Shown here piece after piece: positions 17,396 to 27,616 of a DNA stretch of 64,000 nt. The position numbers and the translations under genes were made by a program. Position 1 is the stretch's first letter. Every line of letters begins with the position of its first letter. Below the pieces are notes generated by a model. The model searched no databases. It was not told where the DNA came from and saw nothing but the letters and a program-made list of their open reading frames with translations. Source of the stretch: Agromyces protaetiae (GTDB lineage: Bacteria > Actinomycetota > Actinomycetes > Actinomycetales > Microbacteriaceae); NCBI RefSeq assembly GCF_004135405.1, contig NZ_CP035491.1, positions 2,976,001 to 3,040,000 on the forward strand. The letters run 5' to 3'.

Positions 17396-17556
17396 ATGCT
17401 CCCGATCGCTCGGAGGCAACTTGACCATCATAGCGGCTTCTAGAGGCGCCTTCGTACACACCCACCCTTCGCACGCGAAGTTCCGGATGCATCCATGGGG
17501 ACTCGAAAGAAGCTCATCGTCGAGCGGATGTCACCCGCCCTCGTTACCCTCGAGAG

Positions 17557-18195
17557 ATGACGTCCGCGGGCATCGAAACCGGCTCCCCCGTCCTCCGCGT
17601 GGTCTCCGCGGCCGACGTGCCGTTCGCCGACGTCGCGGCCGTCTTCGGCACGCGCGGCGACGCGGCCGGCTGCTGGTGCCAGTGGTACAAGATCCCTGGC
17701 TCCGACTGGCGATCGGTCGGCGTCGACTCGCTCCGTGATCGGCTCGCCTCCCAGCTCGCCGAGGGCGGGCGCGCCGCGCAGAGCGGCCGCGAGCAGGGCC
17801 CCGGTCTCCTCGCCTACCTCGGCGACACGCCCGTCGGCTGGTGCGCGGTCGAACCTCGCCCGGGCCTCCCCCGCCTCCGCGGCAGCCGCATCGTCACGAC
17901 GGGCACGAGACATCCCGACCTCGATGATGCCGCGATCTGGGCGGTGACGTGCTTCGTGGTCCCCAGGGCGCACCGCCGCAAGGGAGTCGGCTCGGCACTC
18001 GCGCGTGCGGCGGTCGAGTACGCGCGCGAGGGCGGCGCGCGGGCGCTCGAGGCGTACGCGGTCGACGCGACGACCGGCACGAAGCGCGCCGCCGACCTCT
18101 TCCACGGCGCGATCTCGATGTTCGAGGCGGCCGGGTTCACCGAGGTCGCACGCACGTCGCCGACTCGCGCCGTCATGCAGATCGAGTTCGGCTGA
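17557..18195 (+). CDS. GNAT family N-acetyltransferase
   Basis: A 212-residue protein starting at the ATG at 17557. The GNAT core is visible: AYLGDTPVGWCAVEPR (strands 2-3), AIWAVTCFVVPRAHRRKGVGSALARAAVEYA (strand 4 and the acetyl-CoA pyrophosphate-binding motif Arg-x-x-Gly-x-Gly), and MFEAAGFTEVARTSPTRAVMQIEF at the end. The N-terminal GCWCQWYKIPGSDW segment is typical of a subfamily common in actinobacteria. The substrate is unknown. It is the first core gene after the element and shows normal high-GC codon use. Confidence 0.85.
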   Translation: MTSAGIETGSPVLRVVSAADVPFADVAAVFGTRGDAAGCWCQWYKIPGSDWRSVGVDSLRDRLASQLAEGGRAAQSGREQGPGLLAYLGDTPVGWCAVEPRPGLPRLRGSRIVTTGTRHPDLDDAAIWAVTCFVVPRAHRRKGVGSALARAAVEYAREGGARALEAYAVDATTGTKRAADLFHGAISMFEAAGFTEVARTSPTRAVMQIEFG

Positions 18196-18227
18196 TGCGT
18201 GCGGCGCCGACCCGAGACATCCGCTCG

Positions 18228-18464
18228 TCAGATCCCGTCGATGCGCACGCGCTTGATGCGCGCCGTATGGCCGCGCACGATCTCGACGGCCGACCGGGGC
18301 ACTCCGAAGTGCTCGGCGACCGCGCGTTCGACGCCCGCGTTCGCGGCGCCGTCGACGGCGCGCTCGCGCACGGTGACGACCCAGGATGCCGCGGGGTCGT
18401 CCTCGAGGGGTTCGACCGACGCGCCCTTGCGACTGCCGGGCTTGACGCGCACCGTGATGTCCAC
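18228..18464 (-). CDS. DUF167 family protein
   Basis: A 78-residue protein with GTG start. The sequence DITVRVKPGSRKGASVE, then VRERAVDGAANAGVERAVAEHFGVP and VEIVRGHTARIKRVRI, matches the DUF167 (YggU-like) family over its whole length. The family folds as a small alpha/beta domain of unknown function, conserved from bacteria to eukaryotes. The gene is convergent with the acetyltransferase and divergent from the MFS transporter. Confidence 0.9.
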   Translation of the reverse strand: MDITVRVKPGSRKGASVEPLEDDPAASWVVTVRERAVDGAANAGVERAVAEHFGVPRSAVEIVRGHTARIKRVRIDGI

Positions 18465-18559
18465 GCCGTCGAGGCTACCGCGGCGCGAGGGACGCGAACG
18501 GCTCCTCCGATCGAATATGCCCGGGCGGGAATGCCGCGCGCCGGCGGCGACTTGGCACT

Positions 18560-20011
18560 ATGGTGACCCTTCCCGCCTCGAACGCCGTCGGCTTCCGCTC
18601 CGAACGCGGACCCGTGCTCCTCGCCCTCATGCTCTCGACGGGGCTCATCGCGATCGACGCGACGATCCTCGCGACCGCGGTGCCGAGCGTCGTCAAAGAG
18701 CTGGGCTCGTTCGAGCAGTTCCCGTGGCTGTTCTCGGTGTACCTGCTCGCGCAGGCCGTGTCCGTACCGATCTACTCGAAGCTCGCCGACACGGTGGGCC
18801 GCAAGCCCATCATCCTCGTCGGCATCGGGCTGTTCCTCCTCGGCTCGATCTTGTGCGGCGCAGCCTGGAGCATGCCCGCCCTCATCGCCTTCCGCGCGAT
18901 CCAGGGCCTCGGCGCGGGCGCCGTCGCGCCCATGTCGATGACGATCGTGGGCGACATCTACACGGTCGCCGAGCGCGCCAAGGTGCAGGGGTACATCGCG
19001 AGCGTGTGGGCGATCGCCTCCGTCGTCGGCCCGGCGCTCGGCGGCGTCTTCAGCCAGTTCACGTCGTGGCGGTGGATCTTCTTCGTCAACATCCCGCTGT
19101 GTCTCATCGCGGCGTTCATGATCCTCCGCTCATTCCATGAACAGGTCGAGCGGAAGCCCCACAAGCTCGACTGGCTCGGGTCGGCGCTCCTCACCGCGGG
19201 CCTCACCCTCGTCATCCTCGGGCTCCTCGAAGGCGGGCACGCCTGGGCGTGGGGGTCGTGGCAGACGATCGCGATCTTCGCGGTCGGCGCCGCGGCGCTC
19301 GTCGCGTTCGCGTTCGCCGAACGACGCGCCGCCGAGCCCGTGCTCGACCTCTCGATCTTCTCGCGCCGGCTCATCTCGTCGACGACGCTCGTGTCGATCG
19401 GCGTCGGCGCGATCCTCATCGGCATCACGTCCTACATCCCGACCTATCTCGAAGGCTCGATCCGCGTCGTCCCGCTCGTGTCGGGAGCGGCGGTCGCAGC
19501 GCTCACGCTCGGCTGGCCGCTCGCGGCGACGCTTGCAGGCCGGATGTACCTCGCCCTCGGATTCCGCACCACCGTGCTCATCGGGGCGACGATCGCCCTC
19601 GCGGGCACGATCGCGCTCGCCCTCATCTCCCCCTACCCGAACCCGTGGACGATCGGCGCGACGGCGTTCGTCATCGGCTTCGGCCTCGGCTGGGTCGCCG
19701 CCCCGAGCCTCATCGCCGCGCAGTCGTCGGTCGGATGGAGCGAGCGCGGCGTCGTCACCGGGACGAACGCGTTTGCGCGTTCTGCCGGCAGTGCCGTCGG
19801 CGTCGCCGTGTTCGGCGCGATCGCCAACGCGATCTTCACGGCCACACCGAACGGCGAGCAGGTGCCGTCGGTCGTCGAAGCCGCCGGCACGGCCGTGTTC
19901 GTCGGCGTCGCCGTCACCACCGCGCTCATGCTCCTCGCGGGCCTCGCAATGCCGCGCGTCCGCGCGGAAGACCTCGTCGCCGCCGACCCGCGCGCCGAAT
20001 CGGCCGGATAG
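18560..20011 (+). CDS. MFS drug exporter, DHA2 type
   Basis: A 483-residue membrane protein with about 14 hydrophobic helices, the length of EmrB/QacA-type proton antiporters. Helix 1 contains LIAIDATILATAVPSV with the family's Asp. Loop 2-3 has motif A (KLADTVGRKPIIL), helix 5 has motif C (SVVGPALGGVFSQF), and WRWIFFVNIPLC follows. It probably exports a toxic or signalling compound. The ATG at 18560 has no clear Shine-Dalgarno site, so a leaderless start is possible. It ends six bases before the der stop codon (convergent). Confidence 0.9.
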   Translation: MVTLPASNAVGFRSERGPVLLALMLSTGLIAIDATILATAVPSVVKELGSFEQFPWLFSVYLLAQAVSVPIYSKLADTVGRKPIILVGIGLFLLGSILCGAAWSMPALIAFRAIQGLGAGAVAPMSMTIVGDIYTVAERAKVQGYIASVWAIASVVGPALGGVFSQFTSWRWIFFVNIPLCLIAAFMILRSFHEQVERKPHKLDWLGSALLTAGLTLVILGLLEGGHAWAWGSWQTIAIFAVGAAALVAFAFAERRAAEPVLDLSIFSRRLISSTTLVSIGVGAILIGITSYIPTYLEGSIRVVPLVSGAAVAALTLGWPLAATLAGRMYLALGFRTTVLIGATIALAGTIALALISPYPNPWTIGATAFVIGFGLGWVAAPSLIAAQSSVGWSERGVVTGTNAFARSAGSAVGVAVFGAIANAIFTATPNGEQVPSVVEAAGTAVFVGVAVTTALMLLAGLAMPRVRAEDLVAADPRAESAG

Positions 20012-20017
20012 CGCGCC

Positions 20018-21532
20018 CTACTTCGTGCGCTGCCGCCGCTCGCGCACGCGCATGTTGAGCACGATGGGCGAGCCCTCGAACCCGTAGATCTCGCGCAGGC
20101 GCCGCTGGATGAACCGGCGGTAGCCCGGGTCCAGGAACCCGGTCGTGAAGAGCACGAATGTCGGCGGGCGGCTCGCGGCCTGCGTGCCGAACAGGATGCG
20201 GGGCTGCTTGCCGCCGCGCACGGGGTGCGGGTGCTCCTGCGTGAGCTCGGTGAGGAACGCGTTGAACTTGCCCGTGGGGATGCGGGTGTCCCACGACTCG
20301 AGGGCGGTCTCGAGTGCGGGCACGAGCTTCTCGAGGTGACGCCCCGTCTTCGCGGAGATGTTGACGCGCGGCGCCCACGAGACATGGTGGAGGTCTTGCT
20401 CGATCTCGCGTTCGAGGTAGCGGCGGCGGTCGTCGTCGAGCTCGTCCCACTTGTTGTAGGCGATGACGAGCGCCCGGCCCGACTCGAGCACGAGGTCGAT
20501 GATGCGGACGTCTTGCTCGGAGATCACCTGGGTCACGTCGATGAGCACGACGGCGACCTCGGCCTTCTCGAGCGCAGCCTGGGTACGAAGCGTCGCGTAG
20601 AAGTCGGCCCCCTGCTGCAGGTGCACGCGCCGACGGATGCCAGCGGTGTCGACGAAGCGCCACACCTTGCCGCCGAGCTCGATCTGCTCGTCGACGGGGT
20701 CGCGCGTGGTGCCCGCGAGCTCGTTGACGACGACGCGCTCTTCACCCGCGGCCTTGTTCAGGAGAGAGCTCTTGCCGACGTTCGGGCGCCCGAGGATCGC
20801 GACCCGACGGGGGCCGCCGATCTCCTGCTTGGCAACGGCCGACACCTCGGGCAGCACCTTGAACACCTCGTCGAGGAGGTCTGCGACGCCCCGGCCGTGC
20901 AGGGCCGAGACGGGGTACGGCTCGCCGAGGCCGAGATTCCAGAGCGCTGCGGCCTCGGGCTCCTGCCTGGCGTCGTCGACCTTGTTGGCGACGAGGAAGA
21001 CGGGCTTCTTCGCCTGGCGGAGCATGCGCACGACGTGCTCGTCGGTCGAGGTCGCGCCGACGGTCGCGTCGACGACGAACAGCACGACGTCGGAGAGGTC
21101 GATCGCGACCTCGGCCTGGGCCGCGACGGATGCATCGATGCCCTTCGCGTCGGGCTCCCACCCGCCCGTGTCGACGAGCGTGAAGCGGCGGTCGAGCCAC
21201 TCGCCCTTGTATGAGACGCGGTCGCGGGTGACGCCCGGGGTGTCTTCGACGACCGCTTCGCGGCGGCCGAGGATGCGGTTCACGAGCGCCGACTTGCCGA
21301 CGTTCGGACGGCCGACGATCGCGATGACGGGGAGCGCCGGGAGGTAGGTGACGCCGTCTTCGCCCTCTTCGGCGTGGTCGAGGAGTTCGAGGTCTTCGTC
21401 GTCGAGCTCGTAGTCGTCGAGGCCACCGCGGAGGGCTGCGGCGCGCTGCTCGGCGAGGTCCTCGTCGACATCGGCGAGACGTTCGGCGAGGTCGTCGTCG
21501 TGCGCTTCGAACTCTTCGTCGCGGTCGGTCAT
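20018..21532 (-). CDS. der: Ribosome biogenesis GTPase Der (EngA)
   Basis: A 504-residue protein from the ATG at 21532, with AGGAGA upstream; the longer GTG start at 21568 lacks one. Two GTPase domains are present in tandem: [14 protein letters not shown] with DTPG and NKVD, then [14 protein letters not shown] with DTAG and NKWD. A C-terminal KH-like domain ends in LNMRVRERR. The N-terminal 65 residues are an acidic extension usual in actinobacteria. Der is needed for 50S subunit assembly. It follows cmk in a minus-strand run, as in other Microbacteriaceae. Confidence 0.97.
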   Translation of the reverse strand: MTDRDEEFEAHDDDLAERLADVDEDLAEQRAAALRGGLDDYELDDEDLELLDHAEEGEDGVTYLPALPVIAIVGRPNVGKSALVNRILGRREAVVEDTPGVTRDRVSYKGEWLDRRFTLVDTGGWEPDAKGIDASVAAQAEVAIDLSDVVLFVVDATVGATSTDEHVVRMLRQAKKPVFLVANKVDDARQEPEAAALWNLGLGEPYPVSALHGRGVADLLDEVFKVLPEVSAVAKQEIGGPRRVAILGRPNVGKSSLLNKAAGEERVVVNELAGTTRDPVDEQIELGGKVWRFVDTAGIRRRVHLQQGADFYATLRTQAALEKAEVAVVLIDVTQVISEQDVRIIDLVLESGRALVIAYNKWDELDDDRRRYLEREIEQDLHHVSWAPRVNISAKTGRHLEKLVPALETALESWDTRIPTGKFNAFLTELTQEHPHPVRGGKQPRILFGTQAASRPPTFVLFTTGFLDPGYRRFIQRRLREIYGFEGSPIVLNMRVRERRQRTK

Positions 21533-21619
21533 GGGGTTCTCCTCAAGTCTTCGGGGCGCGAGGCTCACGGCACCTGATCGCGTGCGCGATCGGCGCGATG
21601 CGAATCACCCCGCCTCTAT

Positions 21620-22309
21620 TCAATCAGTGACCGGCTGAGAGTCCGTGATGACCGCGATCACGGCGTCGACGGTCTCACCGAAATCGAGGTCGGTGGAGTC
21701 GACCGTGACGACGCCGTCGGCTGCGGTCATGAAGTCGACGACCTTCGAATCGGCGCGGTCGCGCGCCTGCAGCCGGGCACCTGTCTCGGCGGCGTCCTCG
21801 CCCGTGAGTTCGGCGGCGCGACGCGACATCCGGACCTCTTCGGACGCCGTGAGCAGGATCCGCGCGGGCGCGTCAGGCGCGACGACCGTCGTGATGTCAC
21901 GCCCCTCGACGATGATGCCGGGGCGCGGCTCGTCGGCCATGCTCGCGCGGAAGAACTCGATGAGACGGGTTCGCACCTCGGGCACGCGTGCGACCTTGCT
22001 GACGACCGCCGAGATCGACGGCTCGCGGATCGCGTCGGTCACGTCGACGTCGCCGACGTGCACGGCGTAGCCGGCGGGGTCGGTGCCGATGCGGTACTCG
22101 AAGCCGTCGAGCAGGGAGACGACGGAAGCCTCGTCGTCGAGCTCGATCCCCGAGGCGACCGCGTGCCACGCGAACGCGCGATAGGCGGCGCCCGTGTCGA
22201 GGAACCCGTAGCCGAGACGCGCCGCGGCCGCCTTCGACACGCTCGACTTGCCGCTGCCCGCGGGGCCGTCGATCGCGACGACGAAAGGGATCTCGAGGGG
22301 GTGGGTCAT
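21620..22309 (-). CDS. cmk: Cytidylate kinase
   Basis: A 229-residue protein with the P-loop [15 protein letters not shown] near residue 14, then [14 protein letters not shown] (CMP-binding region), [14 protein letters not shown] and [16 protein letters not shown] with the catalytic Arg-Asp, and the lid [11 protein letters not shown]. It phosphorylates CMP and dCMP to the diphosphates. It lies seven bases downstream of tyrA and 87 bases upstream of der in the conserved block. Confidence 0.97.
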   Translation of the reverse strand: MTHPLEIPFVVAIDGPAGSGKSSVSKAAAARLGYGFLDTGAAYRAFAWHAVASGIELDDEASVVSLLDGFEYRIGTDPAGYAVHVGDVDVTDAIREPSISAVVSKVARVPEVRTRLIEFFRASMADEPRPGIIVEGRDITTVVAPDAPARILLTASEEVRMSRRAAELTGEDAAETGARLQARDRADSKVVDFMTAADGVVTVDSTDLDFGETVDAVIAVITDSQPVTD

Positions 22310-22316
22310 GAGCGGG

Positions 22317-23399
22317 TCATCCTGCGATCCGCCAGCCGCGTTCGGCCAGCTCGGTGGTCAGTCGGTCGGCCGCCTCGGGCAGCACTTGCACCTCGGCGAG
22401 GCCGACCTGACGGCCGGGCGAGTGCTCGAGGCGGAGGTCTTCGAGGTTGACGCCGATCTCGCCGATCTCGGCGAGGAGGCGTGCGAGCTGCCCAGGCCGG
22501 TCGTCGACCATGACGATGACGGTCGTGAACCGCTTGTCGGTGCCGTGCTTGCCAGGCAGCCGCTCGACGCCGAGGTTGCCGCCCGCGAGCTCCTCGGCGA
22601 CGCGCTTGCGCGCGCCCGGCGCGGTCGGATCGGCGAGTGCGTCGATGAAACGGTCGAGGTCGTCGCGGTAGGCGAGCAGGATGTCTCTCACGGGCGCCGC
22701 GTTCGCCCCGAGGATCTGCACCCACAGGTCGGGGTCGCTCCCGGCGATGCGCGTGACGTCGCGGACGCCTTGGCCGGCGAGCCCGAGCGCCGCGTTGGGC
22801 GCGTCGAGGAACCGGCGCGCCATGACGCTCGACACGACCTGCGGAACGTGCGAGATGAGCGCGACCCCGCGGTCGTGTTCCTCGGCGGTCAGTTCGACGA
22901 GCGTCGCCCCCAGGTCGAGGATGAGGTCGTCGACGACGCTCCCCCGCTGGTAGCCGATGCCGTCGTGCACGGCGACGACCCACGGGCGCCCGACGAAGAG
23001 GTCGGCGCGCGCGGCGAGCGGTCCGCCGCGCTCACGACCCGCGAGCGGATGGGAGCCGACGTACCGGCTGACATCGGCGCCCACGGTGACGAGTTCATCG
23101 AGGATGCCGCTCTTGACGCTCGCGACATCCGTCACGACGGCGTCGGGGAACGCCGCGAGCTCGGCCGCGACGACGCGCGCGGTGACATCGGGCGGCACGC
23201 AGACGACGACGAGCACGGGCTCGTCGGAGTCGAGCGGGGCGCGACCGGCGCCGAGGTCGATCGCGATCGCGACATGGGTGGGCGAGGCATCCGCGAGGAT
23301 CACGTCGACGCCGCGTGCGCGCAGCCCGAGCGCGACGCTCGTGCCGAGGAGGCCTGCGCCGACGACGCGTACCGAGCCGGTGAGGCGTGAGACGACCAC
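22317..23399 (-). CDS. tyrA: Prephenate dehydrogenase
   Basis: A 360-residue protein with a GTG start. The N-terminal NAD-binding fold shows [19 protein letters not shown]. The central region has [13 protein letters not shown], the conserved His/Arg region of the family that binds prephenate. The C-terminal 75 residues form an ACT domain ([21 protein letters not shown]), consistent with feedback control by tyrosine. It converts prephenate to 4-hydroxyphenylpyruvate in tyrosine synthesis. Its start codon directly abuts the rluB stop codon, so the two are probably translationally coupled. Confidence 0.93.
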   Translation of the reverse strand: MVVSRLTGSVRVVGAGLLGTSVALGLRARGVDVILADASPTHVAIAIDLGAGRAPLDSDEPVLVVVCVPPDVTARVVAAELAAFPDAVVTDVASVKSGILDELVTVGADVSRYVGSHPLAGRERGGPLAARADLFVGRPWVVAVHDGIGYQRGSVVDDLILDLGATLVELTAEEHDRGVALISHVPQVVSSVMARRFLDAPNAALGLAGQGVRDVTRIAGSDPDLWVQILGANAAPVRDILLAYRDDLDRFIDALADPTAPGARKRVAEELAGGNLGVERLPGKHGTDKRFTTVIVMVDDRPGQLARLLAEIGEIGVNLEDLRLEHSPGRQVGLAEVQVLPEAADRLTTELAERGWRIAG

Positions 23400-24179
23400 C
23401 TAGCGCTTTCCCTTCTGACCGGCGTCCGCAGCACGGGCGATCGTGAGGAGCTGGCCGCGTTCGATTGTAGTGAGTTCGCGGACCGCGCCCGATCGGAGGG
23501 TGCCGAGGTGCAAGGGCCCGAACTGACGGCGCACGAGGTCGACGACGGGGTGGTCGACGGCGTCGAACATGCGGCGCACGATGCGGTTGCGCCCCGAGTG
23601 GAGCGTCACCTCGACGATCGTGTGCCGCGAGTCGCCCTGCGCCTGCAGGATGCGCGCGCGGTCGACGGCGATGGGGCCGTCTTCGAGCTCGATGCCGTTC
23701 TTCAACTGCTGCAGCGTCTGCGCCGCGACCCGACCGCGCACCTTCGCGATGTACGTCTTCTCGACGCCGAACGACGGGTGCGCGAGCACGTGCGCGAGTT
23801 CGCCGTCGTTGGTGAGGAGCAGCAGCCCGCTCGTCTCGGCGTCGAGGCGGCCGACGTTGAACACGCGCTCTTCGAGGTCGTTCGTGAACCGTGTGAGGTC
23901 GGGGCGCCCCTGCTCGTCGCGCATCGACGACACTACGCCCGTCGGCTTGTTGAGCATGTAGTAGCGCTTCTCGGCGTCGAGCTGGATCGCCGTGCCGTCG
24001 ACCGCGACGCGGTCGTGCTCGGGGTCGATGCGCGAGCCCAACTCGGTGACGACCTTGCCGTTCACCTCGACGCGGCCTTCGACGATGAGCTGCTCGGAGA
24101 CGCGGCGGCTCGCGACGCCCGCGGCGGCGAGGGCCTTCTGCAGGCGGACGCCGTCGGTGCGTTCTTCAGACGCGGTCAT
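23400..24179 (-). CDS. rluB: rRNA pseudouridine synthase, RsuA/RluB family
   Basis: A 259-residue protein. The N-terminal S4 RNA-binding domain is VRLQKALAAAGVASRRVSEQLIVEGRVEVNG. The catalytic domain has NVGRLDAETSGLLLLTNDG with the catalytic Asp in GRLD, then YIAKVRG, and GRNRIVRRMFDAVDHPV. It should isomerise a uridine in 23S rRNA. The 5' end overlaps the scpB 3' end by 14 bases, as in many actinobacteria. Confidence 0.93.
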   Translation of the reverse strand: MTASEERTDGVRLQKALAAAGVASRRVSEQLIVEGRVEVNGKVVTELGSRIDPEHDRVAVDGTAIQLDAEKRYYMLNKPTGVVSSMRDEQGRPDLTRFTNDLEERVFNVGRLDAETSGLLLLTNDGELAHVLAHPSFGVEKTYIAKVRGRVAAQTLQQLKNGIELEDGPIAVDRARILQAQGDSRHTIVEVTLHSGRNRIVRRMFDAVDHPVVDLVRRQFGPLHLGTLRSGAVRELTTIERGQLLTIARAADAGQKGKR

Positions 24180-24858
24180 GGTCGAATCCTTCCTGGCCGT
24201 CGTCGAGGAGCGGCGAGATGTGGGGCAGTTCGTCGAGCGAGTTGAGCCCGAGGTTCTGGAGGAGCAGGTCGGTCGTGCCGTACAGGATCGCGCCCGTCTC
24301 GGCGTCGGTGTCGACCTCGGCGATGAGCCCGCGCCCGACGAGCGTGCGCACGACCGAGTCGACGTTGACGGCGCGGATCGACGCGATCTGCGAGCGCGAG
24401 ATCGGCTGCTTGTACGCGACGACCGAGAGCGTCTCGAGGGCGGGTTGCGAGAGCTTCGTCGAGGTCTGCGTGAGCACGAAGTCCGCGACGAGGCGGTCGT
24501 AGTCGGTCCGCGTGTAGAAGCGCCAGCCGCCGCCTACTTCGCGGAGTTCGAAGGCACGGCGGATGCTTCCCGCCGATGCCGCGGCGACCTCGTCGGTGCG
24601 GGGCTCCCCCGAGGCATCCACGCCGTCGTAGTCGGCCACGAGTCGCGCGATCGCCGACTTCACCTCGGCGACCGGGCGCGCGACGGCTGCCGCGAGCGCG
24701 ACGACGCCGACCGGCTCGTCGGACACGAAGAGGATCGCTTCGAGCGCGCGGTCGAGGTCGAGGCGCGGATGACCGGGCACGTCGAGCGGGGTCGCGACCG
24801 AGACCTCGGCCGCGAGGTCGTCCGCGACGCCTTCGGATGTCTCGGGCTCACTCGTCAT
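24166..24858 (-). CDS. scpB: Segregation and condensation protein ScpB
   Basis: A 230-residue protein from the ATG at 24858, which overlaps the scpA 3' end by 11 bases. It has two winged-helix domains: DLDRALEAILFVSDEPVGV in the first and LSQPALETLSVVAYKQPISRSQIASIRAVN with GLIAEV in the second, the signature of ScpB. It forms the condensin-like complex with SMC and ScpA. An upstream frame extension overlapping scpA is a shadow. Confidence 0.95.
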   Translation of the reverse strand: MTSEPETSEGVADDLAAEVSVATPLDVPGHPRLDLDRALEAILFVSDEPVGVVALAAAVARPVAEVKSAIARLVADYDGVDASGEPRTDEVAAASAGSIRRAFELREVGGGWRFYTRTDYDRLVADFVLTQTSTKLSQPALETLSVVAYKQPISRSQIASIRAVNVDSVVRTLVGRGLIAEVDTDAETGAILYGTTDLLLQNLGLNSLDELPHISPLLDDGQEGFDHDRV

Positions 24859-25777
24859 AGTCGGCTCCCAGGCTGTCGAGGTTGGCATCGGACCAGTGAT
24901 CGGCGGTCCATCGGAGGGTGAGCTCGCCGAGCGGCTCGACCTGCTCGAACCCGATCGCCGCGTGGCGGTAGAGCTCGAGCACGGCGAGAAAGCGCGCGAC
25001 GACCACACCTTGCCGGTCGATGCCCGCGATGAGCTGTCGGAAGGTGACCGCTTCGCCGCGGCGCAGCCGCGCGACGACGTGCGCGGCCTGCTCGCGGATC
25101 GACACGAGCGGGGCGTGCAGGTGGTCGAGGCCGACGACGGGGATCTCGCGCGGCGTGAGGGCGAGGGTCGCGAGCGCCGCGAAATCGTCTGCCGTGAGGG
25201 TCCACTTGAGCTCGGGGTCGCGTTGACGGAAGCGCTCTTCGAGCCGGACTGTGCGCGCGTGCCGCCCCGCCTCGACGTCGATGCGCTCGGCGAACCACGC
25301 CGACGCCTGCTTGAACGCGCGGTACTGGAGCAGGCGGGCGAAGAGCAGGTCGCGCGCTTCGAGGAGTGCGACGTCTTCGGCGTCGACGAGTTCGCCCTGC
25401 GGCAGGAGCCCCGCAACCTTCAGGTCGAGCAGCGTCGCCGCCACGACGAGGAACTCGCTCGCGCGATCGAGCTCCTCCTCGGAGTCGAGGCCCTTCAGGT
25501 ACGAGATGAACTCGTCGGTCACCTTCGAGAGCGACACCTCGGTGATGTCGAGCTCGTGCTTCGCGATGAGCGAGAGCAAGAGGTCGAACGGCCCCTCGAA
25601 GTTGGTCAGCGCGACGCGGAAGCCCGCGTCGGGTGCACCATCGGACGCGCCGACCGCCTCGGACGGCGCGTCGGATGCGTGGAACGCCCCGCCCGAGGCA
25701 TCCGTCGCCGTGCCGACCGCGACCGGGCCGAACGCCGCCCGTTCCTCGTCGGGGCTCCGCTCAGGCGACCGCGCCAC
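24848..25777 (-). CDS. scpA: Segregation and condensation protein ScpA
   Basis: Up to 309 residues from the GTG at 25777, which overlaps the parA 3' end by 17 bases; the first 50 residues are poorly conserved, so the true start may be further in. The core begins at FRVALTNFEGPFDLLLSLIAKHELDITEVSLSKVTDEF, the kleisin N-terminal helix pair, and continues to the C-terminal winged helix (VARFLAVLELYRHAAIGFEQ). It bridges the two SMC heads together with ScpB. Confidence 0.94.
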   Translation of the reverse strand: MARSPERSPDEERAAFGPVAVGTATDASGGAFHASDAPSEAVGASDGAPDAGFRVALTNFEGPFDLLLSLIAKHELDITEVSLSKVTDEFISYLKGLDSEEELDRASEFLVVAATLLDLKVAGLLPQGELVDAEDVALLEARDLLFARLLQYRAFKQASAWFAERIDVEAGRHARTVRLEERFRQRDPELKWTLTADDFAALATLALTPREIPVVGLDHLHAPLVSIREQAAHVVARLRRGEAVTFRQLIAGIDRQGVVVARFLAVLELYRHAAIGFEQVEPLGELTLRWTADHWSDANLDSLGADYDE

Positions 25778-26648
25778 GGAAGACCAGTTCCCTCGCGAGC
25801 TGGCGGTAGGCCTTCGACGCCTGGTGCTCGGGGGCGAACTCGGTGATCGGCACCGCGGCGACCGTCGCGTCGGGGAACTTGACCGTGCGCGTGATGACCG
25901 TCTCGAGCACGTCGTCGCCGAACGCGCCGATGACCCGCTCGAGCACCTCACGCGAGTGCAGCGTGCGCGCGTCGTACATCGTCGCGAGGATGCCGTCGAG
26001 CTGGATCGCGGGGTTCAGCCGGTCGCGCACCTTGTCGATCGTCTCGATGAGGAGCGCGACGCCGCGGAGGGCGAAGTACTCGCACTCGAGCGGGATGACG
26101 ACGCCGTGCGCGGCCGTGAGCGCGTTGACGGTCAAGAGGCCGAGCGACGGCTGGCAGTCGATCAGGATGACGTCGTAGAGCGGGGCGACGCGCTTCAGCA
26201 CACCCGCGAGGATCTGCTCACGCGCGACCTCGTTGACGAGATGCACCTCGGCCGCCGACAGGTCGATGTTCGCGGGGATGACGTCGAGACCCTCGACGCT
26301 CGACTTCTGGATCGCGTCAATCGGGTCGAGCTGCCGCGAGAGCAGCAGGTCGTAGATCGTCGTCACGTCGTGGCTCTGCACGCCGAGCCCCGCCGACAAC
26401 GCGCCCTGCGGGTCGAAATCGATCGCGAGCACGCGGCGACCGTACTCGGCGAGCGCGGCGCCGAGGTTGATCGACGTCGTCGTCTTGCCGACGCCGCCCT
26501 TCTGGTTGCAGAGGGCGATGATGCGAGCCGGCCCGTGCGAGCGGAGCGCTGCGGGTTCGGGGAACTCGCGATGCGGACGCCCCGTGGGACCGAGCTCGGA
26601 GTCAAGCGAAGCGGTGCCGTCCGCCTGGTCGAGCGTCTGGTCGGTCAC
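25761..26648 (-). CDS. ParA/Soj family ATPase
   Basis: A 295-residue protein from the GTG at 26648 (AGGAGA upstream). The deviant Walker A is CNQKGGVGKTTTSINLG, followed by AIDFDPQGALSAGLG and LIDCQPSLGLLTVNAL. It is the second ParA homologue typical of the actinobacterial xerD-parA-scpAB block, distinct from the parAB pair near the origin, and no parB adjoins it here. It probably works with ScpAB/SMC in chromosome organisation, but its exact role is not established. Confidence 0.92.
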   Translation of the reverse strand: MTDQTLDQADGTASLDSELGPTGRPHREFPEPAALRSHGPARIIALCNQKGGVGKTTTSINLGAALAEYGRRVLAIDFDPQGALSAGLGVQSHDVTTIYDLLLSRQLDPIDAIQKSSVEGLDVIPANIDLSAAEVHLVNEVAREQILAGVLKRVAPLYDVILIDCQPSLGLLTVNALTAAHGVVIPLECEYFALRGVALLIETIDKVRDRLNPAIQLDGILATMYDARTLHSREVLERVIGAFGDDVLETVITRTVKFPDATVAAVPITEFAPEHQASKAYRQLARELVFRGAVA

Positions 26649-26687
26649 GTGCGATTCATCTCCTCGTGGCTGCAAGTTCGGTCGATT

Positions 26688-27593
26688 CTATCGAGCCCGC
26701 GGGTGGGCCTGCGTGTACATCTCTCGGAGTGTGTCGGCTGTCACGAGCGTGTAGATCTGCGTCGTCGCGACCGACGCATGGCCCAACAGCTCTTGCACGA
26801 CGCGCACGTCGGCGCCGCCCTGCAGGAGGTGGGTCGCGAAGGAGTGGCGCAGGGTATGAGGAGAGACGGATGCCTCGAGCCCCGCCCGCTCAGCGGCGCC
26901 CTTGATGGCGTCCCATGCCGCCTGACGGCTGAGCCGGCCGCCGCGTGCGCCGAGGAAGAGCGCAGGCGTCGCCTTGCCACGCACCGACAGCATCGGTCGC
27001 GCGCGCACGAGGTACGCGGCGAGCGCCGCCCGCGCGTAGCTGCCGACGGGCACGATGCGCTGCTTGCCGCCTTTGCCGAAGAGCCGCACGACCTCGTCGT
27101 CGACGAGGTCGTCGACATTCAGCGCTGTCGCCTCCGACACGCGCGCGCCCGTCGCATACAGCAACTCGAGGAACGCCTTGTCGCGCAATTGCACGGGCTC
27201 ATCGCCCGCGGTCGCATCGAGGAGCGCGCCCACCTCGTCGATCGTGATCGCCTTCGGAAGCCGGGCAGGGCGCTTCGGCGGCCGGAGCTCACGGGAGACA
27301 TCCGCTTCGACGCGTCCCTCGTCGAGGAGGAACCGATGAAGCCCTCGCACCGACGAGAGCACGCGTGCGACCGACGACACGCCGAGCGGCGGCTCGCGGT
27401 CGGTCGAAAGGTACCTCGTGAACGCCGAGAGGTCGGCCTCGGTCGCCGACGACGCGTCCGCGATGCCGTGGAATTCCAACCACTCCCGATACATCGCGAG
27501 GTCGCGCGTGTACGACACGAGCGTGTTGCGGGCGAGCCCGCGCTCGACGGCGAGATGACGGAGGTACCCGTCGATCGCGCCCCGATCGCTCAC
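26688..27593 (-). CDS. xerD: Site-specific tyrosine recombinase XerD
   Basis: A 301-residue protein from the GTG at 27593 with GGGGGAG just upstream; the longer frame to 27656 would overlap the NUDIX gene. The N-terminal SAM-like domain is [23 protein letters not shown]. The catalytic residues are visible: Arg in [15 protein letters not shown], Lys in [22 protein letters not shown] (His-x-x-Arg), [14 protein letters not shown] (His and the nucleophile Tyr). It resolves chromosome dimers at dif with XerC. Its place next to NUDIX and parA is conserved, so it is not part of a mobile element. Confidence 0.94.
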   Translation of the reverse strand: MSDRGAIDGYLRHLAVERGLARNTLVSYTRDLAMYREWLEFHGIADASSATEADLSAFTRYLSTDREPPLGVSSVARVLSSVRGLHRFLLDEGRVEADVSRELRPPKRPARLPKAITIDEVGALLDATAGDEPVQLRDKAFLELLYATGARVSEATALNVDDLVDDEVVRLFGKGGKQRIVPVGSYARAALAAYLVRARPMLSVRGKATPALFLGARGGRLSRQAAWDAIKGAAERAGLEASVSPHTLRHSFATHLLQGGADVRVVQELLGHASVATTQIYTLVTADTLREMYTQAHPRAR

Positions 27594-27616
27594 CGACTCC
27601 CCCGGTCGTCCACTCG